DNA from: Vanessa cardui
Lineage: Eukaryota > Arthropoda > Insecta > Lepidoptera > Nymphalidae
NCBI RefSeq assembly: GCF_905220365.1
Contig: NC_061140.1
Location: forward strand, 7,132,501-7,196,500
DNA length: 64,000 nt
Direction of reading: 5' to 3'
Part shown: positions 53,134-64,000 of the stretch, piece after piece
How the letters are laid out: each line of letters begins with the position of its first letter
Position numbering within the stretch: the first letter of the stretch is position 1
The notes under the pieces: model-generated
Told to the model about the DNA's origin: nothing
What the model saw: only the letters and a program-made list of their open reading frames with translations
Databases searched by the model: none
Made by a program: the position numbers and the translations under genes

Positions 53134-55199
53134 ATGTTGAAATTTGTGGCTGTAGCATTATCGTTGCTTGTGGTCTGTGTAAAATGCTACGATGAAAAAT
53201 TCGACAAAATCGATATCGATAAAATATTGAAAGATGACGCCTTGTTTAACTCATATATAAACTGTTTCCTCGATAAAGGACCATGTACTGCGGAGTATTC
53301 ATCAGAATACAAAGGTAAGAGTCATTTTATGTATGAGAAGCTAATATATCGACCAACGTCGTTTTGCTTAACTATATTGTTAAACGAAATGCTTTACCAA
53401 AACGCGCAAGTATATTGGATTAGCCTTTTTAGCCAGGCATCTCATTTATTGTAATTATGATATTTAATACAAAATATACTATATAGATACATATATCTTC
53501 GACTATCGTAACATTTTATATTATTAACAAATTAAGCCTAACAAAGGATTAAAAGTATGATAAGGTTTTTCCTACTTCAATGTCAGTGTTTGCTAGAGAA
53601 AACTGTAAAATATATAATAATAAAATATTTGTCCATCCGCCTGTAACTTAACGATTTATCTTAAACGATGGGGTTCAAAGTAAGTACGAAGCAGGGAGAA
53701 ATATTATTTTCACATTTTTAATTTAAATATATATTTGAACGATATGTTTTTTTTTTTTTGATGTTTTGTATTAAGACTATTAGTGTAGTCCATAATTTAT
53801 TCGTGTAGAAGTTTAAGAATGATTATACATATTTATTTCATTAGTTGTCACAATATATACAAGAAATACCCAACATAAACAGAGGCTCATCCGTGTCTAC
53901 CAAGGATGCTATTATTTCTTCATTTTCCTCATCAATTATTCCTATAGAATAAATTATATATAAAAATTGAGTGTGTTTTGAATTATAATCTTTAAAATTT
54001 CTACTTAGATTTTTATACGTACAAATAATGACATTCAAATTTGCTGACAAATAACCGATGTAAAGTTAAACTTTTTAAGGTAATGGTTTTAAGCTGAGTT
54101 TCTTAATTTACAAATAAATTGACGTAATTAGCGAGATTTATTCGTCTTTTTGTTCATTATCTTATTTATCTTGAAATAATAGATATAAAAAGGTAGACGA
54201 TGAGGATCTTTAGGGTTACAGCTGTTTATATCCGATTAATTCATATCTTCAACTTTTGTAATGTATTACTAAAGTTATTAATTAAATTTAAATTTTATTC
54301 GGTGAAGCTCGATATTCGACATTATTTACGAATGTCATGTTCAGTCTCGTGAAATAGAAATAAAAAACATGGTAAATATCCCGAAATTAATAACTTTAGT
54401 AATAAGAATAACCATGTTAGTTTCTTCTAATCTTTTGTAATGTATTCAATCTCTTTACGTTTATACTACTCTTAATGGTAAAAAGAGTTTTGGAATAGTT
54501 TTGTTATTTCCAAAGTATGATATTCGTGTTTTCTAGAGTTTCTTTTTCATTTTTCGTGGTGGGGTTGATATTGATCATGTTTTACTGACAGCTAGAGATT
54601 GAGAACTGTTAGTAAGAGTTGTGTAGTATGATATGCTTGATATAATCGCGATCTATGACAATTATAAAAAAAGTAATAAATTCAATATTTTTAATAAATA
54701 AAATCAAATAGCCACGCCGTCAGGGCGATCTTATAATTAGTTCTAAAGAACAGATCACTTTTCTCTATTTTATTTTATTAAGCTTTTATCTCAAACATAT
54801 TATTTAAAATCATTAGATTTATCTTACACTAGCGACCCGAAACTTCTAAAATTATCAGTGTTTCTTTACGAAATTGTCCATGTATTACATATAAAAACCT
54901 ACTTCTCGAATCACTCTATCTATTAAAAAATTCGTTGGATAGTTTTAAAGATTTAAGCATTCATAGTCATAAGGACATAAAACAAACAGATGTATATATT
55001 TTTAATTTCTTTCTCAGAAATGTTACCGGAAGTCTTGTCGGATGGATGCGCGAAGTGCACAAAAATACAAAGAGAAAACTTTAAAAAAGTATTGAAAGAG
55101 GTATTTGAAAATAAGAAAGATGCGTTATTGGAAATCAAGAACAAATACGACCCTAAAGGTGAATACGAAGGCAACATCAAAAATATATTAGCAGAATGA
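53134..55199 (+). CDS. Chemosensory protein CSP-J (two exons, C-X19-C variant)
   Basis: Exon 1 is 53134-53314 and exon 2 is 55018-55199. The 1.7 kb phase-1 intron has donor GTAAGA and acceptor TTTCTCAG. The ATG follows immediately on a splice acceptor (TATTTTACAG), so a 5'UTR intron is likely and upstream in-frame ATGs are excluded. The protein is 120 aa: signal peptide about 1-18, then YDEKFDKIDIDKIL; cysteines are C44, C51, C71 and C74. The spacing between the second and third is 19, one more than the family norm, because exon 1 encodes CTAEYSSEYK with nine residues after the cysteine. Exon 2 reads EMLPEVLSDGCAKCTKIQRE and has YDPKGEYEG. The tryptophan of the C-terminal half is replaced (ALLEIKNKYDP). 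It is Lys-rich. A Helitron-like fragment and a small inverted repeat lie in the intron. Confidence 0.92.
54264..54404. repeat. 20-bp perfect inverted repeat in the CSP-J intron
   Basis: TATTACTAAAGTTATTAATT at 54264-54283 recurs inverted at 54385-54404. Neighbouring AATAAAAAACATGGTAAAT and AAGAATAACCATGTTA resemble 38205-38283 in the CSP-G intron, so this is probably a dispersed foldback family. Confidence 0.65.
54829..54990 (-). mobile_element. Helitron-like fragment in the CSP-J intron
   Basis: On the minus strand it ends CGGGTCGCTAG followed by T. Internal blocks match 28125-28385. It stops about 30 bp before the exon 2 splice site. Confidence 0.5.
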
Positions 55200-55209
55200 G
55201 ATCTGTTAA

Positions 55210-56740
55210 TTTAATTCAATTGAAATGTTTAGCCCTGGCTCCGAAATTGTGACGACTTAACAACTATTAAATTATTACGCAAACTATACAATTGATTAAT
55301 TTCATCTCAAATTATAACCTTTACATATTATACTTATGTAAACATAGATATATACGTACGCACCAATGTCACTTATAGCAATATCATAAGTAATATCAAA
55401 TACCTAAACACCCAACGTTGGTGGCACGTTGGTCTGATGTTATTCCTTACATCAAACTTTAATCAGTACTGTTTAAAGTTTGTAATGTAACCAATAACTA
55501 TGGTAGTTGGTGGCCCATTTACCAAACCACCAAAAGATAACAATATTACTTTCATAACTCTTCGATACATGTCAATAGAGTGATAATCAGATTTAATGCA
55601 AAAAATTAAGTTAGTATAGGAGAAAGTTTAGCGATTATTTGAGTTGATACAATTTTGTGAATTTGCATCCAAAATATTCTGGCTGCTTTCCTTTCCTTTC
55701 CTGCCAAGCCCACAAACGAAACACACGAAAATCGTGATGCTTACAAGTGATCTGGACGAATATACATGTTAATTATAATATAAATATAGTCATAAAAGAT
55801 TCGCACTTAATTTCCCAGCAGGGATAAATATAGGCGTTATACAACTGCCGCGCTTACATCACCACGCTGCAGCGCTGCGCAACTGACCCCACGACACACA
55901 AACACACATGCAGTTGCTTGCCTTCACTGCCTCTAATATTCTTACCTAATCATTCAATGTTTGACCGAGCATATATTCATATCTAATCGTACTATCATAT
56001 GTTTCATCAGTTAACATATTGGTGGCTTAATGTATTTTTTTATTATATAATAGGCAGGTGGGCATGATCACCTAATGGTAAATGGTCACCACCAATGACA
56101 TTGGTTCTGTAAGAAATAATAATTACTGCTTACATCGCACCAATAAGCCACAAGCCTTTGGAGCGAATATGGTATGTCCCTTGTCCCTTCTTCAACTTCA
56201 TTGGGATTATTAATTTCGTAAACCTTTTCAATAGTAATCAGTTACTTTTGGAATCAGTATTCGCAACGTAACAGTGCTGTCCTTGTGGCCGATTAACTAA
56301 AAATATGTTATGTTTTCAGTTTAATATGGTATAATTTTTTTGAAGTTTGTCTTAATTTTTTTTTTGTTTATGTTTTTACACTTAACACGATTCTCGTATT
56401 TAGTACAAAGAGAATTATAAATATTGGTGACAACAATCTCTATATAGGAAAAAATAAATAAAATAAAGCGACCAAAACTGCTTTTTAGACTTAGAAGGTG
56501 ACTTAAATATTAAACCTATTTGGATTTCAAAGCTATGTGATATAAAATAATACTCAAAATAAAAAAGAAACAAATATATTTTATCATTTATTACAATCAG
56601 TCAACACCAATGCGAATAATAAATAAACATTTTCCACCATCTTCAAATGGTTTCTTCAACACGACGCAAACAATATCATATCACAATGAATCTCAACCAA
56701 CGTTAAGAATCACTCACCTTCCTTAGATCTATCACAAATC
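55210..56740. other. Spacer between CSP-J and CSP-K
   Basis: No gene is seen. A degenerate SINE-B lies near 56040-56180, and a locally GC-richer segment near 55840-55930 has no recognisable frame. Confidence 0.5.
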
Positions 56741-56841
56741 TCAATACAAATTTGTATTTTATTTGAAATATTGAAATTAAACCTTATTAATATATCACTT
56801 AAATGCTAATTTTAATTGGCTAAGCTAAAGCTTTGAGCTAT

Positions 56842-58227
56842 TTAGCTACCCTGGATGAATTTCTCGAAGTTGGCACGGTGTTTTCCGGAAGGATCATTTT
56901 TCTTAACGAGCTCCTCCCATTGTTTCGGGAATTTCTGTTGAATAGCCTTAATGACTTTCCTTATGTTAGCCTTTTGCTTCTCAGTACATTTGCCGCACAC
57001 TGTTTCGACGGCTTCGGGTAATGTTTCTGAAATAGAATATGTAATATTTGAGAAAATGTCTTACATTTAAGCATATGGTTGGACCATACACATTAATATA
57101 TAACGAACATATTCTTAATGCACTGCTGTCAATGCGTTTTCAATCATAATATCATAATTATTTAATTAAGTTATACTAGGTAAATCATCATTAAAATTGG
57201 GATATAGGAATACAAAATATTAAGAATGGCAGCAGAATGATTGATGAATGGGCGGTACCCAGGAACTAAACAAAGTCCTATACCAATAATGTGACTTTGA
57301 ATACAAAAGAAAAAGCGAAGAAAAAGTTACATTTTATATTTAAAATGTTGCTTCATAGTGTGTTCGCCAAAGGCCTTGACCTCGACCTTTTTATGCAAGT
57401 AACACGCCATTTATCCTGAGCACTTTGACAGGTTGAATATACGTATGTAACGTACTTAGTAAGCATTACGCATACAGCTTTGACCGAGAGTGTGTTCATA
57501 TTGAAATAATGTTGAAAGGCTTATTGGTGTAGCATGGAATCAAAAAACGATTGTTTAATGTACATAAAGTAACAAATATATTAATGCCGTGATTATATGG
57601 TATTTGGAAGTATTACTGATCTCATAATGAGAACATTTTTTCAATACACCTTTGTGCATTCTAGTCGACGAAATAATTTGAATACGATTAACCATTATAG
57701 GTATATATAGTTTACATTTATTTCAAATATACATCCACTGCATCACCATACTGATTCCATTTTGACAAAGTACTTTACCTAATGAAATGATCCCTGATTC
57801 ACGAGTAAATAGAACGTTGATGTACTTTTTACTCGTATACAAAAAATATATACCTAATACTTTCAACAACACCTAAAGGTTGATGGTGATCTATATAAAT
57901 AAAGAGCACATATGACCCTCTTAGAATTTTACTAAATGGTTTTTTTTTTTTTTGCCCATTATCTTTTTTGAGTAAGCATATGCTCCTGTTTATGTTATAA
58001 AGATAAGCTGATTAAGATTTAAATATAGAATAATTTTTCAACTTACTTTTAAAATCAGATCCTTCTGCTGTGCATCTGCCTTTGTCTAAGAAGCAGTTGA
58101 CATACGATTTAAGGAGCCTCTCGTTTGTAATCAACGTTTCCACGTCGAAGTTATCATATTTCGAGTTGTACTTATCAGCAGCCAACACCGATAGAACCAG
58201 GCAAGCCAAAACAACTAAAGTCTTCAT
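56842..58227 (-). CDS. Chemosensory protein CSP-K (two exons)
   Basis: Exon 1 is 58227-58047 and exon 2 is 57026-56842. The 1.0 kb phase-1 intron has donor GTAAGT and acceptor ATTTCAG. The protein is 121 aa: signal peptide about 1-16, then ADKYNSKYDNFDVETLI; cysteines C45, C52, C71 and C74 with X6, X18 and X2. Exon 2 runs KTLPEAVETVCGKCTEKQKA, has QWEEL, and KNDPSGKHRANFEKFIQGS. The YDP tyrosine is replaced by Asn (KNDP). It is most similar to CSP-F in length, intron-flanking residues and exon 2. A splice acceptor (TATTTTCAG) lies 10 bases before the ATG, indicating a 5'UTR intron. AATAAA reads on the minus strand at 56763-56758. Confidence 0.95.
57227..57292 (+). mobile_element. SINE-B tail fragment in the CSP-K intron
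   Basis: TGATGAATGGGCGGTACCCA and AACAAAGTCCTATACCAATA are a decayed SINE-B 3' end. Confidence 0.4.
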
Positions 58228-59121
58228 CTTTATTATTCTGAAAATAAAAAAATATTCAAATATTAAACTTCACACGTGAATTCGAACAAACTATAAGTGA
58301 GAAAAAGAATAGTTATATGCGATTAAAAAGACAATGAAGCAAATATGCTGCGCCACGAATATTAAGCATCTGGTTTATTTGATGACAATGCTCGGCCAGG
58401 ATCAGAATATCAATTAATACCAATGAGATTCACTGTATCAACAAAGGACGTTAGAATGACGATGTAAATTAAATTACAGGATACACAGCTTGCTTAATAT
58501 TAATATATTTATTGTAACTTGTAAAACATTTAGTGAATCACGTAATGAAAGAGATTAGTGGCAAAAAACGTCAAATCTATGATCCGTAAGTATCACACTG
58601 GGTTACGAGAATATTGCGACCATAATTGCGTAACACTATCACAATTCGATTGCCGGTGACACTGATTGCAGTATTATGCAGTTCGTTAACCCACCTTTTA
58701 CTCTCTATAGGACCCAAAGAACTAGCCGCCGCAGAAAGCGACAGTGCTTTTATATCGACGACCATTAAACCACCTCTTTGCCGCCGCACAGACCAAATAC
58801 AGCACCTAGCCCATACGCGATTCTAAACCTTTGGGTGACGATCATAAGAGCTATTGTTAAATATTTTTTAGCATAAATTAAGCACCATCACAGTTGTTGA
58901 AATCCTTCATATAAAGATTGGTTGCTGAATATACCAGGAAACCATATTGAGCAATTCAAAATTCCCAGCCCGAGGTAAGTAAGGAAGATATATTGACTTC
59001 AATATTATGATCACTGAGTATTATTCCTTAGAATATCGACATGAAGTTACAAAATTACATCGATATAATCTAAAATAACTGAAAGCAAAAATCTCTATTT
59101 TTTTAGTGTCATGGCTTTTTT

Positions 59122-59335
59122 TTATGTAACTGAGAGTAAGTGGTCACCAACACCCATATCACACCAATGCACCACCATTATTGGAAACTAAGATTGTGTT
59201 ATCATTTGTGCCTGCAGTTATACTCGCTCACTGACACTTCAACCCGGAGACAAAAATACTGAGTATTGGTGTTTAGAAGTAGAGTATCTGATGAGTGGGT
59301 GGTACATAGACAGACTTGTGCAAGGGCCTACCACA
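59122..59335 (+). mobile_element. SINE-B copy, degenerate
   Basis: GAGAGTAAGTGGTCACCAAC, TCATTTGTGCCTGCAGTTAT and ATCTGATGAGTGGGTGGTAC follow the family order. Confidence 0.65.
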
Positions 59336-61146
59336 AAAAACAATTTTCCTATATATTTAAATTTAGCCTAGGGTTCTTTATCATTTACCGAACCCTAATA
59401 CTTTTAAAATACTATTAAATATCTTGTGGATTCTAATGTTACATAATTAACGCAACTGGTAACATTTGTTAATTAAGATTAATTTAACGATATTTCACAT
59501 TGCTTATTGCGTATTCTTCGTATCTAATTTATAAATTACATTTTAAATATAAAATGTAATTCATTTATTACAAATAAATTAAAAACTAACCTAAAAAATT
59601 AAAAACAAAACTATAGCTATATTATCGTTTTTTCCAAAAAAAGTTTGTAAAAGCAATAATACCATATTACTTATCATTGATTTATTTATAACAAAATAGA
59701 ATGTAGTCAGATATTGTAAAACTACAAAATCATATAAACAAAAAGTTTAAATTAAATCTGAATTAGCTAACTAAACATGCTGCTCCCATGGCTCAGCTAA
59801 ACGATTGATGTTCCTTTATAGAAAGAAAAATTAAAAGTATTATTTTTTCGATGGAAAAAATTATTCTCGAAAGCATACACTTATACATACACTATATTAC
59901 GTGGACAGGGACGGAACTGTCTAACAGGAAGCCGGGAAATCGCGCAATAATTGATTTCACTTATGAGCGAGCGTCAGATGATTTTTCTGAGAAGGTATAA
60001 TAAAATTAATGTTGCTAAAATTAAAGTAAAGCGAAGCAAATTATTTTTCAAATCTATCCCATTTCTAAATAAATACGACAAGCGGATTCTATTTTAATTT
60101 AATCATTCGAAAACAAACGACAGCAATGAGTTACCTGTTGTTCAAAATGTCAAAGTATTCATATTTTATAGGCAGGATGATTTTGCAAGATGTTTTCAGT
60201 TTAATAGCATTTATACAATGAATATTCGTTTTCCACGTTTAATTCTTAACAATAAATGTTTGAACAAATACATAGTATTCTATTCTTAAATATGATTTAT
60301 TCTTAAACACATTTTTAACTAAAAATCCCGTTTAACAAATTAAACTATGTTCCTAAAACCGGATAATCGTTATTTAATATTTATTTTCGGAATAATACGG
60401 CATGGTATAGTACACAAACATTTGATAACAAATTAAGACTCCCATTAGCCGATAAAATTTCCACTGTTACATTAAAGTATGCGGCTATTTTGATAACTAA
60501 TTGTTCCGCTCGGTTTCACCCGCGTAATGCATTATTGCTCAGCGCTAATGAATCAGTATGATGTTCAGTCTGATAGTATCAATTGGGCATTGTAAAAAGC
60601 TACCTAGATGCCTTTGGCTAGGATCAAAAATTGTTAAATTATTTTTTAAAAAAATAACTGTTTTTTTAAGCGAAATATCTGTTTTAATCTCTATTTAATA
60701 AACAGGCTGATGGGATGTAATAATTATATTTTCGTTGTTTACTAAAATTATCCTAGAATTGTTGTATAAAAATATTTTACGTAGCTGAAAAAGCGTAGAG
60801 AGACCATATGGCATATTAGGGGTCCCAACTTGGTCACTAGGCCCTGCTAATGTTATGTAGCTTAACTATAATATATGAGCTATCTAGAGCAAAAATATTT
60901 ATTCAAATCAGATTCCTGATACTACATTTCAATGCCTTAATTTATTTCTAATTATATTTTAATGTTTCAAAACATGTGAAGATTTATTACCAATTATCAC
61001 ACAACGGGGGAAGAAGCTAAATTAGGAATGGCGGAATGACGTGTCCTTTAACGCTTTAACTGCAATATAAATGCTAAAATGAATAGTTGGGTTATGGACT
61101 AGTAGCACTAAAATGAATAGATGGTCATATCCTTCACACTACAGCA

Positions 61147-61250
61147 ATACAGGTTGGCGGATATAAATGTAGCAGAATTTCATCCAATACAGCATTGTTA
61201 ACTCGTGGCATTTTCATCGCCGAGCACGAGATGAAGTTGTCGTAGAAGAA
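61147..61250 (-). mobile_element. SINE-A fragment
   Basis: TGTAGCAGAATTTCATC and TCGCCGAGCACGAGATGAAG match the reversed SINE-A body. Confidence 0.5.
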
Positions 61251-61308
61251 CCGTCCCTACTTCGTAATATTTATTATATTAATATAAATTAAGAGTGATA
61301 TATAATAT

Positions 61309-61537
61309 GAGACAACATCATACATACATACATTACTCTGATCCCAATGTAAGTAGCTAAAGCACCCGTGTTATGGAAAAGCAGAAGCAACGACAATACC
61401 ACGAACACCCACACCCAAGACAACATAGAAAACTAATTATAATCTACATAGACTCGGCCGGGAATCTTACCCGGGATCTCGGAGTGGCGTACCCATGAAA
61501 ACCGGTGTACACACCACTCGAACACGGAGGTCGTTAT
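61309..61537 (-). mobile_element. SINE-C, tRNA-headed, reverse orientation
   Basis: On the minus strand it carries ACGACCTCCGTGTTCGAGTG, the B-box region CCCGGGTAAGATTCCCGGCC (mutated relative to the 22546 copy) and GCTTTAGCTACTTACATTGG. Confidence 0.75.
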
Positions 61538-62516
61538 ATCGTAGCATGATCTCGATATAATTATTTTGAAATGTACATCATCAATTTTAAGCTAAAATTG
61601 GATTCAAAATACTTATGCTAAAACGAGCAATTTACCTTACAATATCGGGAATACAATATTTCGATACATAACACGATAACTCAGCTTAGGTATTCTATAT
61701 AGCCTAGATTTGTGACCATTTACGTACACGTTTGCCTTTTGATCGAAGGAGGATATTAGTTATATAGTAGCTTTTCGAAGGTTCATAAATACAAATAAGA
61801 CATCAGACACCCAAGACTGACGAGACTTCCAACTATTTATTGACTTCTTTAGAAACGTTTCTTTGTTTTTTTTCTTGATTATGCTGTGAATCTATACTAA
61901 ATATTCTGGCAATGTCATGTTTAAGAGAGATGATGCTATTTTGATAAATAGATATTTTATATTTCAATTAGTAAAAATCTTTATTACTAGTTTAGAAAAT
62001 AAGTAGTTTAACTTTATTACTGTGTGTTCTGCAAATTATACTGTCATAATCATTTGGACCGAAATAGATTATTTATAATCAATAAATAATAAAACTAATT
62101 CCAATTAATATATCCTGATATTAAAAGTTCGAAAGTGTGTCTATTGCGCTAACTATGTAATTGTCCTTCATTTTGTTTTCCCTTCAAGTATTCAGGGGTG
62201 TTTGAAATAGGACATTGTGTGGAAGACGGTACAAAGAGATCACCACCACCACCCGGGTGCCCTAAACCAGTGAAACCGCGTGCAAATGTGGCGGATAGAA
62301 AATGTTTGTTTTTCGTAATATTTCGATATGTTTATCCATGTCACAAATGTTGTTATTCCGTGACGAAATAACCTAATTGCGTTGTATATTTAAAGAAAGA
62401 TTCAATTCCTTTTTATTACAAAGTTCATAACCAACAAAATCCGATATTATGTCCTCATACCGGTCATGTCGTATTGTGTTCGTTACTTACCCTACATTTA
62501 TGAACTATTACATAAC

Positions 62517-64000
62517 TCAAGATCTTGATATGACCATTTCAAAGGTTGCGAAGTATTTGTTTTGTGGATCGAGTTTACGTTTAAGCTCGTCGTATTTTTC
62601 TGGTATATATTTTTTGAAAGCCTCGAATGTTCTGCCAGCGAATCTCTTCTGTGACGGCGAACATTTGGAACACGCTGTCCGAACGATTTCTGGTAGCACC
62701 GCTAGAATATAAACAACTTATTTTAAGCATACATTACAGAAATATATTTTTTCTTTGTGATATTTGATCACATATTAGTGATTACAATTTACACAGTTAA
62801 TGTGTTTATTTAACATATGCATTATATACGTAGAGATATAACAAGTATAGTATATAACCACATAATTGTTGCATTTTAGTTCAAGAACAACATTGTAGGT
62901 AAATAAAAGGCCGTTTAAGAAAAGTAACAAAATAGTCGCTCTAACCAGCAATTATTATTTTTTTACTTCTCTTATCTTGTCTGTTCATCAATTTATCTTA
63001 TTCTTGATGTCTATTTCAAGCATTAGACTCAAATATCCTTTACGAGATTTAGTCATAACGTCCTGATTACTTTAGTGCAAAAAGGCTTTAAATATGATAG
63101 TTTGAAGTGAGAGGGAGAAATATTGACAGTTTATATGTTGATTTGTAAGTAGATTTTTATATATGTATGTAGTATATAATTTTAAGTAACAATCTACACA
63201 TGTCCCATGACTGGACTAAGACTCCTCCTCCTCCTATCTCAAGACTCCTATCTCCTAGGACTTATTTGGAAAAAGTCATATGTCGCACTAACAGCAGCCC
63301 TCGGAGATATAAGATATCTTTTTTATTGTTCAGATATTATATACGTAGTCGATTTTGTAAGGGAAAACGATTTGTATCATTTAATTTATAGGCGGTACAA
63401 ATCAATATATTCTTTATTCGAAAGCAATGTCAATAATGTATGTAAAAAAAAGAATATTATCACCAGCTGTTGTAGGACAAAACTACATTGTTGGGTTATG
63501 AGTATGTGCGCTAATATATGTCGATTAAAAATTTTTTGAATCGTTTTTTATTTGCATTGAAACAACTAACTCAGTAAATATGAAATATGTATGTGTTGTA
63601 TAAAATCACAGTCGTAGATTTACTCGTTACTGTATAATTTATTCAATAAAATTTAAGAAGGATAAATTATTAGAATTGCCTAAGTAAAATGGAAAATATT
63701 ATTTTGTATTATTTATCTAACAAGTATTTATGTAAAATGATTAAAAAATGCTATGACAGGCTAGATTATATAACAATATTTATTTGATAATGGAAGTAAT
63801 TATGGAAAAATCATATTAAAATAAGATAACGATTAACGTACCTTTGAACACTCTTCCCACAGGAGTACACGGGCCTTGGTCTAAAAAACAGTCCAAATAT
63901 TTGTTTAACAGCCTAAGATTTTCCACAAAATGATCAACATCGTAATAATCATAACGCCTATCGTAAAATGTATCTTCAGCAAATGCGGAACAAATTAACA
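62517..64000 (-). CDS. Chemosensory protein CSP-L (partial, start beyond window)
   Basis: Exon 1 occupies 64000-63842 and continues past the right edge, so the start codon and most of the signal peptide are missing. Exon 2 is 62701-62517. The 1.1 kb phase-1 intron has donor GTACGT and acceptor ATATTCTAG. The visible protein starts within the signal peptide (LICSAFA), then EDTFYDRRYDYYDVDHFVEN. It has DCFLDQGPC (C-X6-C), an 18-residue spacer across the splice (VFK|AVLPEIVRTA) and CSKC, so the CSP cysteine pattern is intact. The tryptophan is replaced by tyrosine (PEKYDELK) and the motif is LDPQ instead of YDP. Exon 2 ends FEMVISRS. An AATAAA signal reads at 62417-62412 on the minus strand. Confidence 0.9.

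Larger units (their letters stand above)
58250..62400. other. Spacer between CSP-K and CSP-L
   Basis: No gene is seen. Contents: a GC-richer relic near 58690-58830 with short unconvincing frames, SINE-B (59122-59335), a SINE-A fragment (61147-61250), SINE-C (61309-61537), and long AT-rich stretches. Confidence 0.55.

Noticed and set aside
58577..58826. Overlapping 66- and 70-codon frames as genes
   Set aside because: Open on both strands, with no recognisable domain. The segment is GC-richer and looks like a repeat relic.
63207..63539. 110-codon plus-strand frame inside the CSP-L intron
   Set aside because: It begins in a SINE-A-like remnant (CATGTCCCATGACTGGACTA) and has no domain; intronic chance frame.

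Overview
This is a piece of an AT-rich insect nuclear genome, almost certainly from a moth or butterfly. The evidence is a cluster of chemosensory protein (CSP) genes of lepidopteran type, each split by one phase-1 intron just after a Lys (or Arg) codon, and a dense background of lepidopteran-style interspersed repeats: tRNA-headed SINEs, non-LTR retrotransposon 3' ends, Helitron-like ends, a Tc1-like transposase relic and MITEs. No bacterial-type gene organisation is present. Proteins below were assembled from exons read directly in the sequence, and many second exons have no start codon of their own.

Layout. I find twelve CSP genes, labelled CSP-A to CSP-L by position: A (+) and B (+) at 0.7-6.0 kb; C (-) and D (-) at 6.2-12.6 kb; a roughly 17-18 kb stretch (12.7-30 kb) with no recognisable host gene, filled by decayed transposons; E (+, no coding intron) and F (-) at 30.0-32.4 kb; G (-) and H (-) at 34.6-42.7 kb; I (-) at 47.4-49.1 kb; J (+) at 53.1-55.2 kb; K (-) at 56.8-58.2 kb; and L (-), from 62.5 kb past the right edge, which lacks its start. 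Several genes show a TATA box and a 5' untranslated exon whose splice acceptor lies just before the ATG.

Two unrelated genes sit inside the cluster: paralogues of the ciliary protein EFHB/CFAP21, each with an uninterrupted reading frame, at 32,898-34,490 and 38,538-40,097 (both +). The second lies inside the 5.4 kb intron of CSP-G, on the opposite strand. The EF-hand loops of both have lost calcium ligands.

The CSPs are small secreted helical carriers of hydrophobic ligands. They share a signal peptide, four cysteines (usually C-X6-C-X18-C-X2-C) and a conserved C-terminal YDP region. Members A-E are conventional. F, K and G are shorter acidic types. H, I, J and L are divergent: I has C-X17-C, J has C-X19-C, and H and L lack the usual tryptophan. 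This looks like tandem duplication, inversion and diversification, with repeat insertion supplying intron sequence and spacing. The EFHB pair probably acts in the sperm flagellum and has no evident functional link to the CSPs.
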